From NCBI GenBank assembly GCA_003024785.1, contig PUQB01000141.1:273476-337475 (forward strand): a DNA stretch of 64,000 nucleotides. Reading direction: 5' to 3'. The stretch comes from Selaginella tamariscina. Lineage: Eukaryota > Streptophyta > Lycopodiopsida > Selaginellales > Selaginellaceae. The notes below the pieces were generated by a model. That model did no database searches. It saw nothing but the letters and a program-made list of their open reading frames with translations, and had not been told where the DNA came from. Both the position numbers and the translations under genes were made by a program. Shown here one piece after another: positions 50,225-62,239 of the stretch. Within the stretch, counting starts at the first letter, position 1; each line of letters begins with the position of its first letter.

Positions 50225-50292
50225 ACATACAAAGCCTGCATCTCTCATTTCATTCATACATTGAGCTCTTGCTTTCCTACATATACTTCTAA

Positions 50293-50718
50293 ATGGCAAT
50301 ACTCGCAAAGTTAGTCTCAAAGAGCAGCAGATTGTTCAGATCTGAATCGTTCAATCATAAGAAGCTAGAGAGATCCTGCTCATCTACTTCATCATGTTCT
50401 TCGTATGATCTTGATCTAGATCATGATGATGATTTGGATCAAGCTCCTTCGGATGTTCCAAAGGGATGTATGGCAATCTACGTAGGAATCAGTGAGAAGA
50501 AGAATAGATTTGTTGTTGGAACACATCTGCTGAGGAATCCAGTCTTTCAAGTGCTCTTACAGAGGGCTGCTGAAGAGTATGGATATGAAAATGTAGGTGC
50601 TTTGAATATCCCGTGTGAGCCTGTTCTGTTCGAGCATTTCCTATGGCTTTTGAACAACAATGATCCTGCAGCAGCCATGCTTGAAGTTAACGATCTTCTC
50701 GCGTTCTATTCTGGCTAG
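50293..50718 (+). CDS. SAUR-family small auxin-up RNA protein, intact
   Basis: This is a single-exon gene of 141 residues. SAUR proteins are short auxin-induced regulators; many inhibit PP2C.D phosphatases at the plasma membrane and so activate proton pumps and growth. The N-terminal 50 residues are basic and serine-rich, followed by an acidic run (LDLDHDDDLDQ). The SAUR core spans residues about 55-120: DVPKGCMAIYVG, then NRFVVGTHLLRNPVFQVLLQ, AAEEYGYEN and NIPCEPVLFEHFLWLL. All hallmark blocks are present and the length is typical. No introns are expected. The start is the first ATG, 70 nt after a TATA box. A broken duplicate lies at 55,144. Which SAUR subgroup it belongs to is not clear. 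Confidence 0.92.
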   Translation: MAILAKLVSKSSRLFRSESFNHKKLERSCSSTSSCSSYDLDLDHDDDLDQAPSDVPKGCMAIYVGISEKKNRFVVGTHLLRNPVFQVLLQRAAEEYGYENVGALNIPCEPVLFEHFLWLLNNNDPAAAMLEVNDLLAFYSG

Positions 50719-51610
50719 ATCAGTGGTGTTTGTTTTCTCGAGTTTCAGAAGATTTGTGAAGAATTTCGGCTCGGAGAGATCTATATTACATGAGCTAGAA
50801 TGTTAACATATTCATGATTAATATAAAATATGTTGATGACTTCTCAAGCTCTCACTAGTGTGTGCAGATGACTCATCTCTTCCAATGGTTGCAGGAAGCC
50901 CTTGAAAATGTAATATTATTTGTAATTAAGGGTCGTTCAACTCTAAACTTTGTCAAACTCGATATGAGTGTAATTAATTAAAATATTTAACTTAAGGGTC
51001 GTTCAATGTCTTACATAAGCGTATAACTTACTTGAAGTTGATAGCATTCATCATGTTTAACTTAATTTTTATATTCTTAATAAAATATTGAACTTAACCA
51101 TGTATGAAACGCGTGACGATCTACTTCAAGTCATCAATAGTTTAATCAACTTAAATAGATGATAATTGATTAGTTTAAAAGTCCATTTCAACTGTCAATT
51201 AACTGCCAATCATATTCAGATCAATTTTTTAAATGTGATTAATTATTAAGTTAATATCAAGTTGACATGTTCATATTAATTCCGAATTCAAGTCATAAAC
51301 AATTCAGAAGAATACAGGGATGATGATGAAGATGAGTAGCTCTTAGATGTACGCTCAAGCTGCTGATATTGATATAATAAAACTACCACTCCGAAAATCT
51401 TTGCAAAAACAATCATTTTTTGTTTTCTTCAAAATGATTTTCTCAACCAAAAAAATGAATAGGAATGAGCTGAGCAAATCTAGTTTTACTAAGACAATGA
51501 TATATAACTTGCGAGTTGCACAGAGAATTAACTGGTATCTGAGACGGAAAGGGATGGGGGTTATAACAGTAGTTAGAACTGTGAGAGACTGCACCATAGT
51601 AAATAATTGA

Positions 51611-51830
51611 CACCGTAAGTTACCAGTTTTTCTTTCGTTAAAACTTTTAACAGGGTTTTAATTGACAATCTGCAGTCTGCGATGGTTTTCAGTCAAAAGA
51701 ATATAATATACACATAACACTTAAGTAAACTAAGTAAATCTCTCATTCGCTGGAATATTGAAATTGCACAATTTTTTGACTTAATAAGTTCAAAGCAGTG
51801 TTCAACATATTTCAACATATATATATATAA
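51611..51830. repeat. Inverted repeat flanking the SAUR gene, right unit
   Basis: Partner of 49,000-49,219. It ends just before the Crinkler-like nuclease fragment at 51,868. The open frame at 51,347-51,610 that precedes it has no recognised features. Confidence 0.75.
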
Positions 51831-51867
51831 CAATAAATTTGTACACTATTATGTTTTTAATTTTGCT

Positions 51868-52450
51868 TCAGAAGGAAACTAGTAGCAAAGATACTTTCAA
51901 ACTCAGAGACATCCTACCTACGGATTGGTATATCCCTGTTGAACTCGAACATCTTCGATTTAGAGTTCCTCCAAGCAATACACTTTAGCGATTGGAGCAA
52001 ACTAGGGGTTCATGTAAGGGCATTTAGGTTGTTGGGTGTTCATTGACCCTCAGAATTATGGTGCAAACTCCTGGCTGGTGTTGATAAAGTCAACCACTGG
52101 GAAAAGATGGTGTTTGTGTTTTAAAGTAAGCGTTGTGGTTGTCTTAAAACATAGGGAGTGGTTAAGTATAAGGATATACTGAAAAAAAAACAATAGAGGA
52201 CTTGGAAGTCATTGCAGAGATTCTCAAGTCTCATCTAGCAGCAAGAAGAGTAGGTTTAGTAAAAGAGGAAGACAAAAAAGCCTAGAACTTATTTTGAGCT
52301 TGACCATGTGATTTTCTTTTGTGTCTGATTAGAACTTCCAGAGCACAAGGTAGTGGGGTGGGAGGTATACCCATCCCACTAGTGATTACCAGTGACGATC
52401 CTAAGGATAGTCGTTTAAAAAGTTCCACTATGTGAGATGCACTGTTACTA
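51868..52450 (+). pseudogene. Relic of a Crinkler-like nuclease domain
   Basis: The plus strand matches the C-terminal domain of the locus at 59,780-60,580, for example DTFKLRDILP, DWYIPVELEHL, RFRVPPSN and later PLVITSDDP. It is a broken, fairly old fragment covering only that domain. The NTPase and header parts are missing. It lies right next to an inverted repeat unit. Confidence 0.8.
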
Positions 52451-53873
52451 GCAAATAACACAGCAGCCACAAAAAAGTCGCATCAAAACCTCATATAAAT
52501 ATAAAATCTCATTTCTGATTTCTACTCTTGTTTAAGCAATTTAGTAAGAACTCTCTGTTATTTATAGTCACGTACCTGGGTTGAATGAATCGTCAGTTGT
52601 TAAAAGTATATTAACTTTCATAATAAGTTCTAAACCTTTGTTTAGGAGCTTTCGAGGGATAATTAACAACATTTGTACTATCGGAGTTGAAGGCTATAAT
52701 AATAAAGAATAATGAACAATTTCAAGTGTATGTGCATGGGTCTTTAGATGTGATTCGCTCATTGTGATAATGGCCAATGTAAATTGTATCTCTAACAGCG
52801 GCTGAAGCTATGAGTTGGTTAGAGATGGCCATGAACAAAAACACTAATCAAACTAATCCTAAGTAACATTAATCAGTCAAAACCGTATTAGTGTTACATG
52901 TGACTGTGGACTAGATAAGTGTCATAATTTTTATTTCACCTTGCACAACTTCTGACATTACACTTAATAACAGACTAACAAATAATTAGGGCGTAGACAC
53001 AATTTCTATAATACACATAGGAACTGAGGGTTTGTATACGAACCAAGTCAATATTCATTCACTATATACAATCTAACCTGGAGATGCCGTGTCAACCCAC
53101 TTGCCTAATCTGTAAAACGGGGGGAATCCTCGGGTGTTATAACTGTATTGTAGGGTACTGAGTTAAGAAGTGTAATAACTAACTATAATGTAGGGTAGCG
53201 TCCCCATTTAAGAGTTAAAAACGCTACATAAGAGGCACTGTAAACTCATTATAAACGCTTAGTTGACAATCCTTAACAGATCAAAAATGATGTAAATGCT
53301 GGTTGCACAATGTCATGAACAAATGGCATGGTCATTTGAGAGAGAAATGGGAGGCACAACATGTTGGCAAAGCTTGGAGTTGCTCATGTTAAAGAGGAAA
53401 GGAAGGGGTGAGCAAAACGGTAGAAAAGAAAGCAACACATAGCAAAGTGCACTACCGAACGGGGCATTGGACAAATTTATATTATTATGAATTTATGTTA
53501 CACCGCTGCCCTAAATTAAAAGTATACGTAAATGTACTAAGTTTCAGTTAACTTTGAACTTAACCGATTTAACCTTCATATTTTATTTCCACGAATTAAA
53601 ATAAGTTAATCACCAACTTTAAATTTTAATTTGCACACACACTAAAGTAGACTAACTATAAACTATATTATTATTCTAAGTTAAAGCACTAAGTTTAAGT
53701 TAGACTTTAACTTATTTGTTCATTTAATATATTATTTACAAAGTTTACAAAGGTGGTGTTTACCAAAGGCTAAAGACCTCCATATAAAGGTTGCATAATA
53801 AATATTCGTTCAAACAAAGAACAAACTGGTAAGATTAAATTAATAAAAATAATAAATATTTATTAATAAAAGA

Positions 53874-53904
<31 letters not shown>

Positions 53905-53930
53905 CATATGTATTTTATTTTATTAGGTTT
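52451..53930. other. Gene-free intergenic sequence
   Basis: No open frame with recognisable content was seen. The sequence is moderately AT-rich, with TA and CT microsatellites at about 53,875-53,905. Confidence 0.55.
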
Positions 53931-53950
53931 TTCTTCTTGTAGTTGTGCTG

Positions 53951-54032
53951 GATCAGTTTAGATGATTGTGTGGAGTACATGGAAGAGGATGAGCTCGTGG
54001 AGATGCAAAAATCTAAAAAATGGCAAAGAAAG
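53951..54032 (+). pseudogene. Short exon relic resembling the C-terminus of a TypA/BipA-type GTPase
   Basis: An open stretch reads SLDDCVEYMEEDELVEMQK followed by KKWQRK, with a polypyrimidine/TAG acceptor-like sequence upstream (TTCTTCTTGTAG) and a GGTAGGCG donor-like sequence downstream. Chloroplast TypA/SVR3-type translational GTPases end with a very similar LDDC-EYIEEDELVEV block. No other part of that gene is visible nearby, so it looks like a displaced fragment. The call is from memory of the family. Confidence 0.42.
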
Positions 54033-54159
54033 GTAGGCGATAAATCCATTCTTTTATCTTTTTATGAACTTTTAAAAATATATACATATATATTCTGTAA
54101 ATATACAAGTTGTTTACATACACAGTCACTCACATGTACATATGGTATTTGGAATTTTA

Positions 54160-54651
54160 ATATGTATGTGTGTGTGTGTGTTTGTGGAATCTGTCTAACA
54201 TACATGCATACATTTGCATCACACACACTCACACACATACACACGAGTCATTTTCCATGCAAAAGCTTATCCACATTGTTATTCAGATTGATTCTTACGA
54301 GAGAATCGAAGTAAGATCTTTCAGTCTTTTTCATACATATATATATACACACGTTAAATACACACACACACACACACACACACATATTCATTTTTGTCGC
54401 TCTTTTAACTTTCACTGTGGAGGTTACAGTGGTGACAAAACCATGTGTGTGTGTGTGTCTGTGTTACATTTGGACTTCGAATGAACTCACAGTGTAAGAA
54501 TATAAATAAATAAATAAACACACACACACACACACACATGTGTGTGTGTGTGTGGAATTATGTTCATTCATGTAATTTATACATAGATTAATTAAGTATA
54601 AATTTATTAAGGACTTTGATACTTGATAGATTGAGTCATAACAACACTTAA

Positions 54652-54693
<42 letters not shown>

Positions 54694-54705
54694 ACACACA
54701 CACAT

Positions 54706-54740
<35 letters not shown>
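54160..54740. repeat. GT/CA, CT and TA microsatellites
   Basis: There are many (GT)n, (CA)n and (CT)n tracts, for example at 54,360-54,384, 54,520-54,554, 54,652-54,684 and 54,716-54,740. Open frames through this region are microsatellite read-through. Confidence 0.85.
54425..54645. repeat. Inverted repeat flanking the broken SAUR copy, left unit
   Basis: It is the reverse complement of about 56,430-56,630: TGGTGACAAAACCATGTGTG, GAATGAACTCACAGTGTAAG, GAATTATGTTCATTC and the AATTAAGTATA block are all shared. It is unrelated in sequence to the inverted repeat around the intact SAUR gene. Confidence 0.75.
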
Positions 54741-54799
54741 TTCACAGCAATATTCAAGAAATTGTTGAATAGTGTTGAAGGTGTTATACCTTGTGAGTT

Positions 54800-56400
54800 A
54801 ATTATATAAAATCAAATTTTTGTTACTATTTTCAAAAAGAAAGAAGAAAAAAAAAAAGCAAGTCTATTAATCGGGCCACCAAAGTTATTACAATGGATTC
54901 AATATGTCATTAAATACACGTCGAGAAACAAGAGACAATACCATGGAAAGCTGATATATTGCAGACAACATGCTTCCTAACAACTCATAAACTTGTACAG
55001 AACTGTCCTTTATATTCGTCATGGGTTTGCCAGTCATGATGTACAAGTTGCATGATTATTCCATAGTTTACTTGGTAAAACTCCTAGTATATATACAATT
55101 TCATTCATACATTGAGCTCATGCTTTCCTACATTTACTTCTAAATGGCAGTACTCGCAAAGTCAGTCTCAAAGAGCAGCAAATTGTTCAGATCTGAATCG
55201 TTCAATCATAAGAAGCTAGAGAGATCCTCTAGCACTGCTCATTTACTTCATCATGTTCTTCGTATGATCTTGATTTTGATCATGATGATGATTTGGATCA
55301 AGCTCCTTTGGACGTTCCAAAGGGATGTATGGCAATCTACGTAAGAATCAGTGAGAAGTAGAATAGATTTGTTGTTGGAACACATCTGTTGAGGAATCCA
55401 GTCTTTCAAGTGGGCTGCTGAAGAGTTTGGATGTGAAAATGTAGGTGCTTTGAATATCCGCATTTCCTATGGCTTTTGAACAACAATGATCCTGCAGCAG
55501 CCATGCGTGAAGTTAATGATCTTCTCGCGTTCTATTCTGGCTAGATCAGTGGTGTTGTTTTCTCGAGTTTCGGAAGATTTGTGAAGAATTTCGGCTCGGA
55601 GAGATCTATATTACATGAGCTCTTTCCAGAGATTTTGAGATCTGGACGACATGATTAAGAATGTTAACATATTCATGATTAATATAAAATATGTTGATGA
55701 CGTCTCAAGCTCTCACTAGTGTGTGCAGATGACTCATCTCTTCCGATTGTTGCAGCATTCTGGTGTGCAGATAACTCATCTCTTCCAATGATTACAGCTT
55801 TCTGGAAACCCTTGAAAATGTAATATTATTTACATATGAATTACAGACTTTTACCATGTTTAACTGTTTTGTAATCAACAGTCCTTCAACTCAAAACTTT
55901 GTCAAACTCAAAACTTTGTCAAGCTCAATACGAGTGTGAGAGAAGTGTGAAAAAAATATAATTTGATTAGGTCTGAGCCATTTATATTAAGTGTCCATAT
56001 TAGATGCTGATGCTGCCAGATGGTGCTTCCATGGCAGAGTCTACATGAAATATATACTGCATATACCATGTAACTTTACAACTGTAAATTAATTAAAATA
56101 TTTAACTTAAAGAGTCATTCAATGTCTTACATGCGTATGCCCTACTTGCATTCATCATGTTTAGCTTAATTTTATATTCTTAATAAAATATTAAGCTTTA
56201 ACATGTGTGACGTCTTAACTTTTAGTTCAAGTCATACTTAATATTTAATCAACTTAAGAAGATGATAACAATAATTGTTTTAATTAGCTTGAAGTCCATT
56301 TCAATTGTCAATTAACTACCAACCATATTCCAAATCAATTTAATCAATTATTAAGTTAATATCATATTGACATGAATTCAAGTCATAAACACTTTAATAT
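54800..56400 (+). repeat. Duplicate of the SAUR segment (partner of about 49,965-51,310)
   Basis: Homology starts near ATCAAATTTTTGTTACTATTT, covers the promoter, coding region and 3' flank, and ends near GACATGAATTCAAGTCATAAACA. It is in the same orientation, about 4.8-5 kb apart. This copy has an extra short tandem duplication in the 3' flank (TGTGCAGATGACTCATCTCT twice, near 55,722-55,784). Confidence 0.85.
55144..55544 (+). pseudogene. Broken SAUR copy
   Basis: The N-terminal 30 residues match the intact SAUR at 50,293 almost exactly. A small insertion near 55,235 then shifts the frame, a TAG interrupts the SAUR core near 55,359 (GAGAAGTAGAAT versus GAGAAGAAGAAT), and deletions of about 11 and 22 nt remove parts of the VLLQRA and EPVLFE blocks. 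The TATA box, leader and stop-codon region are still present. It may be transcribed but cannot give a SAUR protein. Confidence 0.9.
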
Positions 56401-56429
56401 TGCTTTGAAAATATATATATACATATGAG

Positions 56430-56630
56430 AGTTAAGTATTCAATCTATCAAGTACTAAAGTCCTCAATAAATATATACTTAATTAATTTATGTATAAGTT
56501 ACACGAATGAACATAATTCCACACATATATATTACACCACGTGTGTATTTGTGTGTTTATTTATTTATTTATGTTCTTACACTGTGAGTTCATTCCAAGC
56601 ACAGACACACACACATGGTTTTGTCACCAT
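56430..56630. repeat. Inverted repeat flanking the broken SAUR copy, right unit
   Basis: Partner of 54,425-54,645. The open frame through it (56,425-56,745) is not considered a gene. Confidence 0.75.
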
Positions 56631-56639
56631 TGTTCATAT

Positions 56640-58900
56640 GGTGAACCCCTCTAGGTTGATTGTGGCATGCGTTGTGCTCGCCCATCTTCCATGTGCCTTT
56701 CCTAGGTTGTGTATCTCATTCTCATGGCCAACTAATACTCATTGATGTTTAGTTATTCAAGGGAGTTGACTCCCACTCTACAATCTCTACTTTTTCACAT
56801 GATTACTCAACTCATTATTGTTATGTTGGTAATTATCTCATTGAGGTTGCCATAATGGTCATTAGGGACTTTGGATGCCAAGTGTGAGATGTTCATGTGT
56901 GGATGTCTTTGGTTGTTGCCAAAATGTTGTCACTAACGTTCAACTCCAAGAGACCCAGAGGTACTGGAGTGTATAAAAAATGGAGACACTATGTGGGTTT
57001 GTGAGGTCAAGATCCAAGAGGGTCTAGAGTGTTAAAGTTTTGATTTGAAAGGTAACATGTGGCAACATGTGGTTATTTAAAATAATATTGGGTGAGCAAT
57101 GCCAAATCTTTAAAGACAACCCTGAGAGTCCAACTTAAATGCCAGATATGCATGAGACTTAGAGTATTACCTAGAGTGACTATTCCATAAACCCTAAAGA
57201 ATAATTTGAATAGACTTAGAATCATACCCCAAGAGGCTCTTATCCTAAACTCATCAAAAAAACATATCTTATACATACCCTTGTGATAAATCTAAACATT
57301 ATCATTTATCTTTAAGTAATCACCCTCATTCATGAGTATAACTCTTTAAGGTGACAAGGGGTACCTTAAATTTTGAATGATTAAGTCCTACCCTAAACCT
57401 AAGCTAGTACTTAATGAAAATACCAGTGTGCATTATAAATAAATATAAGTGCTAAAGTTAAGTTTTGATATAACCTTAAGTACATGACCTTGCAAGTAGG
57501 TTGTTCAACCCTTTAGATCCTAAGGGAAACACCTAAGCAAGTGCTAATAACACATTCAATATGTAACTTTTCATGAGTTGATACCCAAAATTTAACATCT
57601 TGATGCAATCACAAACATACCTATTTGTTAAAGTATTCAACCCTCAACATTAAGTACATGAGACAATCACAAAATGTGTCTTAAGTGTTATATTATGTAT
57701 TATCTAGTTTAATGTTACATCTTCATGTGACATTGTTTTTTAAGATATGGGTTATTTAATTATAGCTTTTAAATTCAAGAGTGCCACTAACGTGGCTTGC
57801 AAATATCAATTCTAAAGCCTCTTTATGAACTTTTAAGAATATGTTAAAGAGAACTTGTTAATTAAGATTTCATAGCCACAATTGAACTATTTAGTTACAG
57901 GTGCTACTCCTAGCTTGACATGAATGAAGAGGTTGAAAACATCTTACTTTAAAATATGCACTTTAATAAGTTATTAAACACAAATTCATCAATATTAAGG
58001 GTAGGCTACCTTGAAAATATGATGTTTTCTTATTATTTAAAAGACAAAAGATTATGCCTTAACAACTTACAATAATTAAAGAATAACAAGTTTAATTATG
58101 AACCAATTTTTTTTTTATTATTATCTCTACTTTGCTTATGTGATGGAGCCCCTTCCCTCTTATATTTTCTTATTTGAGTAAATAAGTTAGCATGGAGTGC
58201 CAACCCTTAATGCTTTATACTTAGACTTTGGTCTTAACTTTTTTTAAAAGTAAATGCTACTTTTATTTAAAGTGACTTTGTTATATAATTGGATAAGTAA
58301 TAACATTTAATTCTAAAGTAAAGCAAAGGTCATAATAAAAACTATGACACATGACACTTAAGAGATGGAACATATGTAATAATGGGACACATTGTTTAGG
58401 GAAGTATTGTAGAGAAAGAGGTACATAACAATTTCTTATCAACGATAGAGGTATCTACATGTTGTTGAAGAATACTACCCATTGTATGTGCTAATGTCCT
58501 ATGAGTGAGAGGAACCCCACCCAATTATTGCATACCCACTTAAATAGTGGGTCAAGTGCTACTTCCGTAACCCAAGTGACATCCTTTCGTCGGGTGCTTT
58601 CATCATGATTGAGCACTAAGTCAATTGTCTTAACACACCTTTCCCATGTGTGCCGTCCTTTGTATCTTGAGTGGCTGGTCTGACCAATTAGATTTAGCCT
58701 GCTGTTAGTGCCACCTGACATTTGCCCCAATCTGTCACAGCACTTGACAACCATTGTTTGTCCATGCCACCGGTCTGAGATCATTGTAGGCCAATCACTT
58801 GCCCAAGGTCCTAGGCCTTTGTTTTGGGGTCATTGCTCATCCACATCAGTGATCCACTTTGGCAGTGGCCATACCACAGCAAACCAATAAATATATTAAT
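56640..58900. other. Intergenic sequence with no supportable gene
   Basis: The open frame at 58,491-58,784 (minus) has no recognised domain. No RNA gene or repeat partner was noted in this interval. Confidence 0.5.
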
Positions 58901-58920
58901 ATATATAATATATTATATAA

Positions 58921-58922
58921 TA

Positions 58923-58987
<65 letters not shown>

Positions 58988-58990
58988 GGG
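58921..58990. repeat. (GT)n(GA)n microsatellite
   Basis: About 12 GT units are followed by about 18 GA units and a G-rich tail. Confidence 0.92.
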
Positions 58991-59178
58991 GGAGAGACAA
59001 ATATTTGTGTTTCATACATTCAGACACAAACATATGATATGATTAAGTTGTTAAGAGTTAAGTGTACATCTTAGAGATGTAACAACTAAATGTTGCCTAC
59101 AAATACCAACGTTTAAATATGTGTATACAGAAGTTTACACACAAACCATGTACTTAAAAGAACTAATCAGCAAGGAGT

Positions 59179-59284
59179 CTCCTTTGTCCCACACTGTTTA
59201 ATTGCCAAATGACCAGTCCATGTAAGCTAGACTCCTTTGTCCCACACTGTTTAATTGCCAAATGATCAGTCCATGTAAGCTAAA
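59179..59284 (+). repeat. Tandem duplication of a 53-bp unit
   Basis: Two adjacent copies of CTCCTTTGTCCCACACTG...CCATGTAAGCTA (59,179-59,231 and 59,232-59,284) differ at about two positions. Confidence 0.9.
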
Positions 59285-59779
59285 TGGTCTTTGAACTGCA
59301 TTGAGTCTTGAAAGTATCATGAAAGTCATCTACAATTGTATAAAACTTGTTCTTAACATTGTACCTTTATCCAAACTCGTACAAAACAAACACAAGTTTA
59401 TCAACTCTATCTATTGTGAAAACTATTCCAAACAACAAAATAAATAAGCTTAAAATTATTGAAATTCTTTTGTGCAACTGAATTAGAACTGACTTGTGCC
59501 AATAGACACAATGCCATTTCAACACTAAACCCACAAACACTCCAAAAAGACAAAGCATCTATCATTATCAATTGCATCTCGAAGATAAATCTGAATTGCC
59601 TCAACCTCCTTCCTGTTTTACTCTTTAGTGATTGTATTCAATCACAACTTGGGTAAAGGATAGAACCTGTTAACAACAGTGTGAAAAAAACGGTGGTTGT
59701 TTAGCCGAAAACTGTGCACCTATCATGCTCCCCAATGCAGGTTTCAATGTGCAAGCTTTTTAAACTTTTAATAAATAAT

Positions 59780-62224
59780 TTAAGTTAATAAGTCATTATC
59801 CTTTGGAGTGAACACCATCATATGCCTGACCACGGACATTTGACATAGCGGACTGCCTCTGGGATGGTCGCTGGCAATCACCAGCCTTAACGATAGACCT
59901 CTCACCCCATTAGTACAAACACTCTGTAAGAGCCTCCTGCAAGTTCTGATCAGATACATAGAAGAAATCACCTGATCAAGCTCGAAGCAAGTTCTAGGTT
60001 TATCAATCTTCCTCTTTTTGTTGCTGGATGAGACTTCAGAGACCTCGGTAATGACTTTCAAGTCTCTTACTGCCTTTTCCAATATATCCTCGTACTTCAC
60101 CACTCTCTGAGCACAACCACAACACTTACTTTCAAACACAAACAGCATTTTTCTCCCGGTGCTTGCCTCTGTCAACACCAACCATGAGTCTGCACCATAA
60201 TTTTGAGGGCCAGTGAATGCCCAACAGCACTCCTGAAAAGCTCTCCTGGTTTTCAATTGGTCAGCCTGCTCCACTCGCCAAAGCCTATCACTTGGAGGAA
60301 CTCTAAACTCAAGATGCTCTAGTCCAATGGGGATATACCAATCCGCAGGTAGGATGTCTCGGAGTTTGAAGGTGTGTTTGCCGCTAGTTTCCTTCTGGAG
60401 CAAAATCAAAAACATGATAGTATACAGGTCTGCTTTCTCCTTACTTCTCCAATCACTAGACTCGAGCGGACGCAAGAATTTCGAGAGCGTGTCAGTAGAA
60501 AGGGAGAAAACAAAGCGCAGTATCATGGTAGAGAAGTGGACCTTTGCAGTAATTCTGCCTGCGGTTACAGCAGATGCCAACTCCTAGTGTTTCCAACAAG
60601 CGCAACCAACCCTTGTGACTCCAAATCTCCCAAGTGTCTGGAAACTCATCCATAACCTTGTTCAGACGTTGCACCTTTCGTCCCAGAAGGGATGTTTGCA
60701 TAGCCTTCAACACTAAGCGTATCTTCTCAGTGCCTATGTAGTCAGCATAATAATCCTCCTTAATAGGAATTGGCTATTACTTTTTCCATGTCCTCCTGCC
60801 TCATACTCTTCCGGAGCTCTTCCCAAAGGGCCCGTGGATGCAACTGAACAGCTGAAGAGGAGGTGACAAAAGCCGTAAGAACATAAGATAGTATCCTTGG
60901 ATTGCCTGCCGCCACTGCAATAGAACTTCTCAGACCTTCCGTCAATTGCATGTCTTGAGGAGCCTCATCGCCAACTGTTCTCTGAAGACGTTCAAGAAAG
61001 TTGGTGATCACATCTTCACAATCGGCCATGGAGAGTGGTACTATTGGAATATAGACACTGTGAACTTTATCTGAAGCAGTGTTCTGCAGACTAGCAACTG
61101 AAAACCTTGAGGTGGCAGCAGTAACGACAGTGAAAGTGTCTTCTCCTCGGTGGTTGTGCATCCAGTTCACGTATTTAAACATCATCTTCTGGAACCATGT
61201 CACAGATTCGCCTGGTGCAGGCCAGGACACATTGGCTCCGTCAAAGAACCAAGATAACAGTATCAGCTGCCCATCTGGGATACCCAGACCCTTGCGAATG
61301 AAAGCAATCACATCCCCAAATAAGAGCTGTTCCTTGAGCCCTGGCGCTTCAATGTCCAGGATGGTGAGTAGCCTACGGTACGACCTGATGAAATCCTTGC
61401 GGTCCCTGTGTACTTTGTCCTTCTCCTTGTCAAGCATCAGAGATGCAAACAAGGCGTTCAGGGCGAGTAATTGAGGCTCCCCCAGTTTATCTTCCTCCGG
61501 CAGCGGTTGCCCTTCGTCAGTTGCCTTGAGATAACAATACATTCTGTAGTTGAATCGCATGGAATTATTCACCATATCCTTAAACATCTGCACGTGGTCA
61601 CTGGACTGGATCACTTTCCTAAGTATCTCATCAACTGTCTCCTTGTCTTCTTCCCAAAACTGCTTGAGCATGGCAGTCGTATCACGTCCCATCGTGGTTT
61701 TACCAGCACCAGGACATCCGACTGCCATGACAAGAGAATCACACTCCCCAACATCCCGCTCCTTTGGAACCATAAAAGTATTAAAGATCCTTCTATCTGC
61801 CTTTCCATAATCTTCGTCCGTCCTGCCAACTTGAAGTAATCTCCCAGCTTCCTATCCAGAGTCCCGTTCTCTGTCAAGGGAAGGCAATCGGAAGCACGCA
61901 TAACTGGAACGCCCACAACCTCCTCCCGGGCAATTTTTAACTGTTCCTTAAACAAGAACAGAAGCGCTTCCACCCGTCCACCGGTAAAATCCGAGCGGCC
62001 CTAGTCCGGATGACTTTAACATCGTGCACGGCATCCGCCACAAACTGTATGCTGCTCAGTCCTTCATTCGTCGATTCAAGTTCAACCCACCTTCCGTCGT
62101 CTCGCACCAACGCCACGTGTGCACAAAACTCCTTGAGAATTTCCTGTACCATAACCCTACCATCGAACAGATCAAAGGCCACTCCATCCTCCTCACCTTC
62201 TTCCACAAAACGCAGAGACGCCAT
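59780..62224 (-). pseudogene. Crinkler-like (CRN/RHS-type) NTPase plus nuclease-domain locus
   Basis: Three parts follow in order on the minus strand. At 61,937-62,224 is an N-terminal header-like domain starting MASLRFVEEGEEDGV. At 60,760-61,773 is a P-loop NTPase with Walker A GCPGAGKTTM and later ILLSWFFDGANV and VYIPIVPLSM. At 59,780-60,580 is a domain with GADSWLVLTEAS followed by MLFVFESKC, the D...ExK spacing of restriction-endonuclease-fold nucleases. This header, NTPase and nuclease order is known for Crinkler and trypanosome RHS proteins, effectors also reported outside oomycetes. The parts lie in more than one reading frame, with about three interruptions, which may be introns or breaks. 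I treat it as a fossil of uncertain integrity. A second fragment of the nuclease domain lies at 51,868. Confidence 0.6.
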
Positions 62225-62239
62225 AGTCAAACCTTAACT

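Noticed and set aside
54062-54484. Open frames in the GT/CA-rich region
   Set aside because: They read through (GT)n and (CA)n microsatellites. A possible tiny exon (IDSYERIE, near 54,288-54,310) has a donor-like GTAAGAT but no supporting neighbours.
58491-58784. 97-codon minus-strand open frame
   Set aside because: No domain, no splice or promoter context, and composition like the flanks.
61079-61839. Plus-strand open frames opposite the Crinkler-like NTPase
   Set aside because: Shadows of the minus-strand NTPase stretch, with no features of their own.
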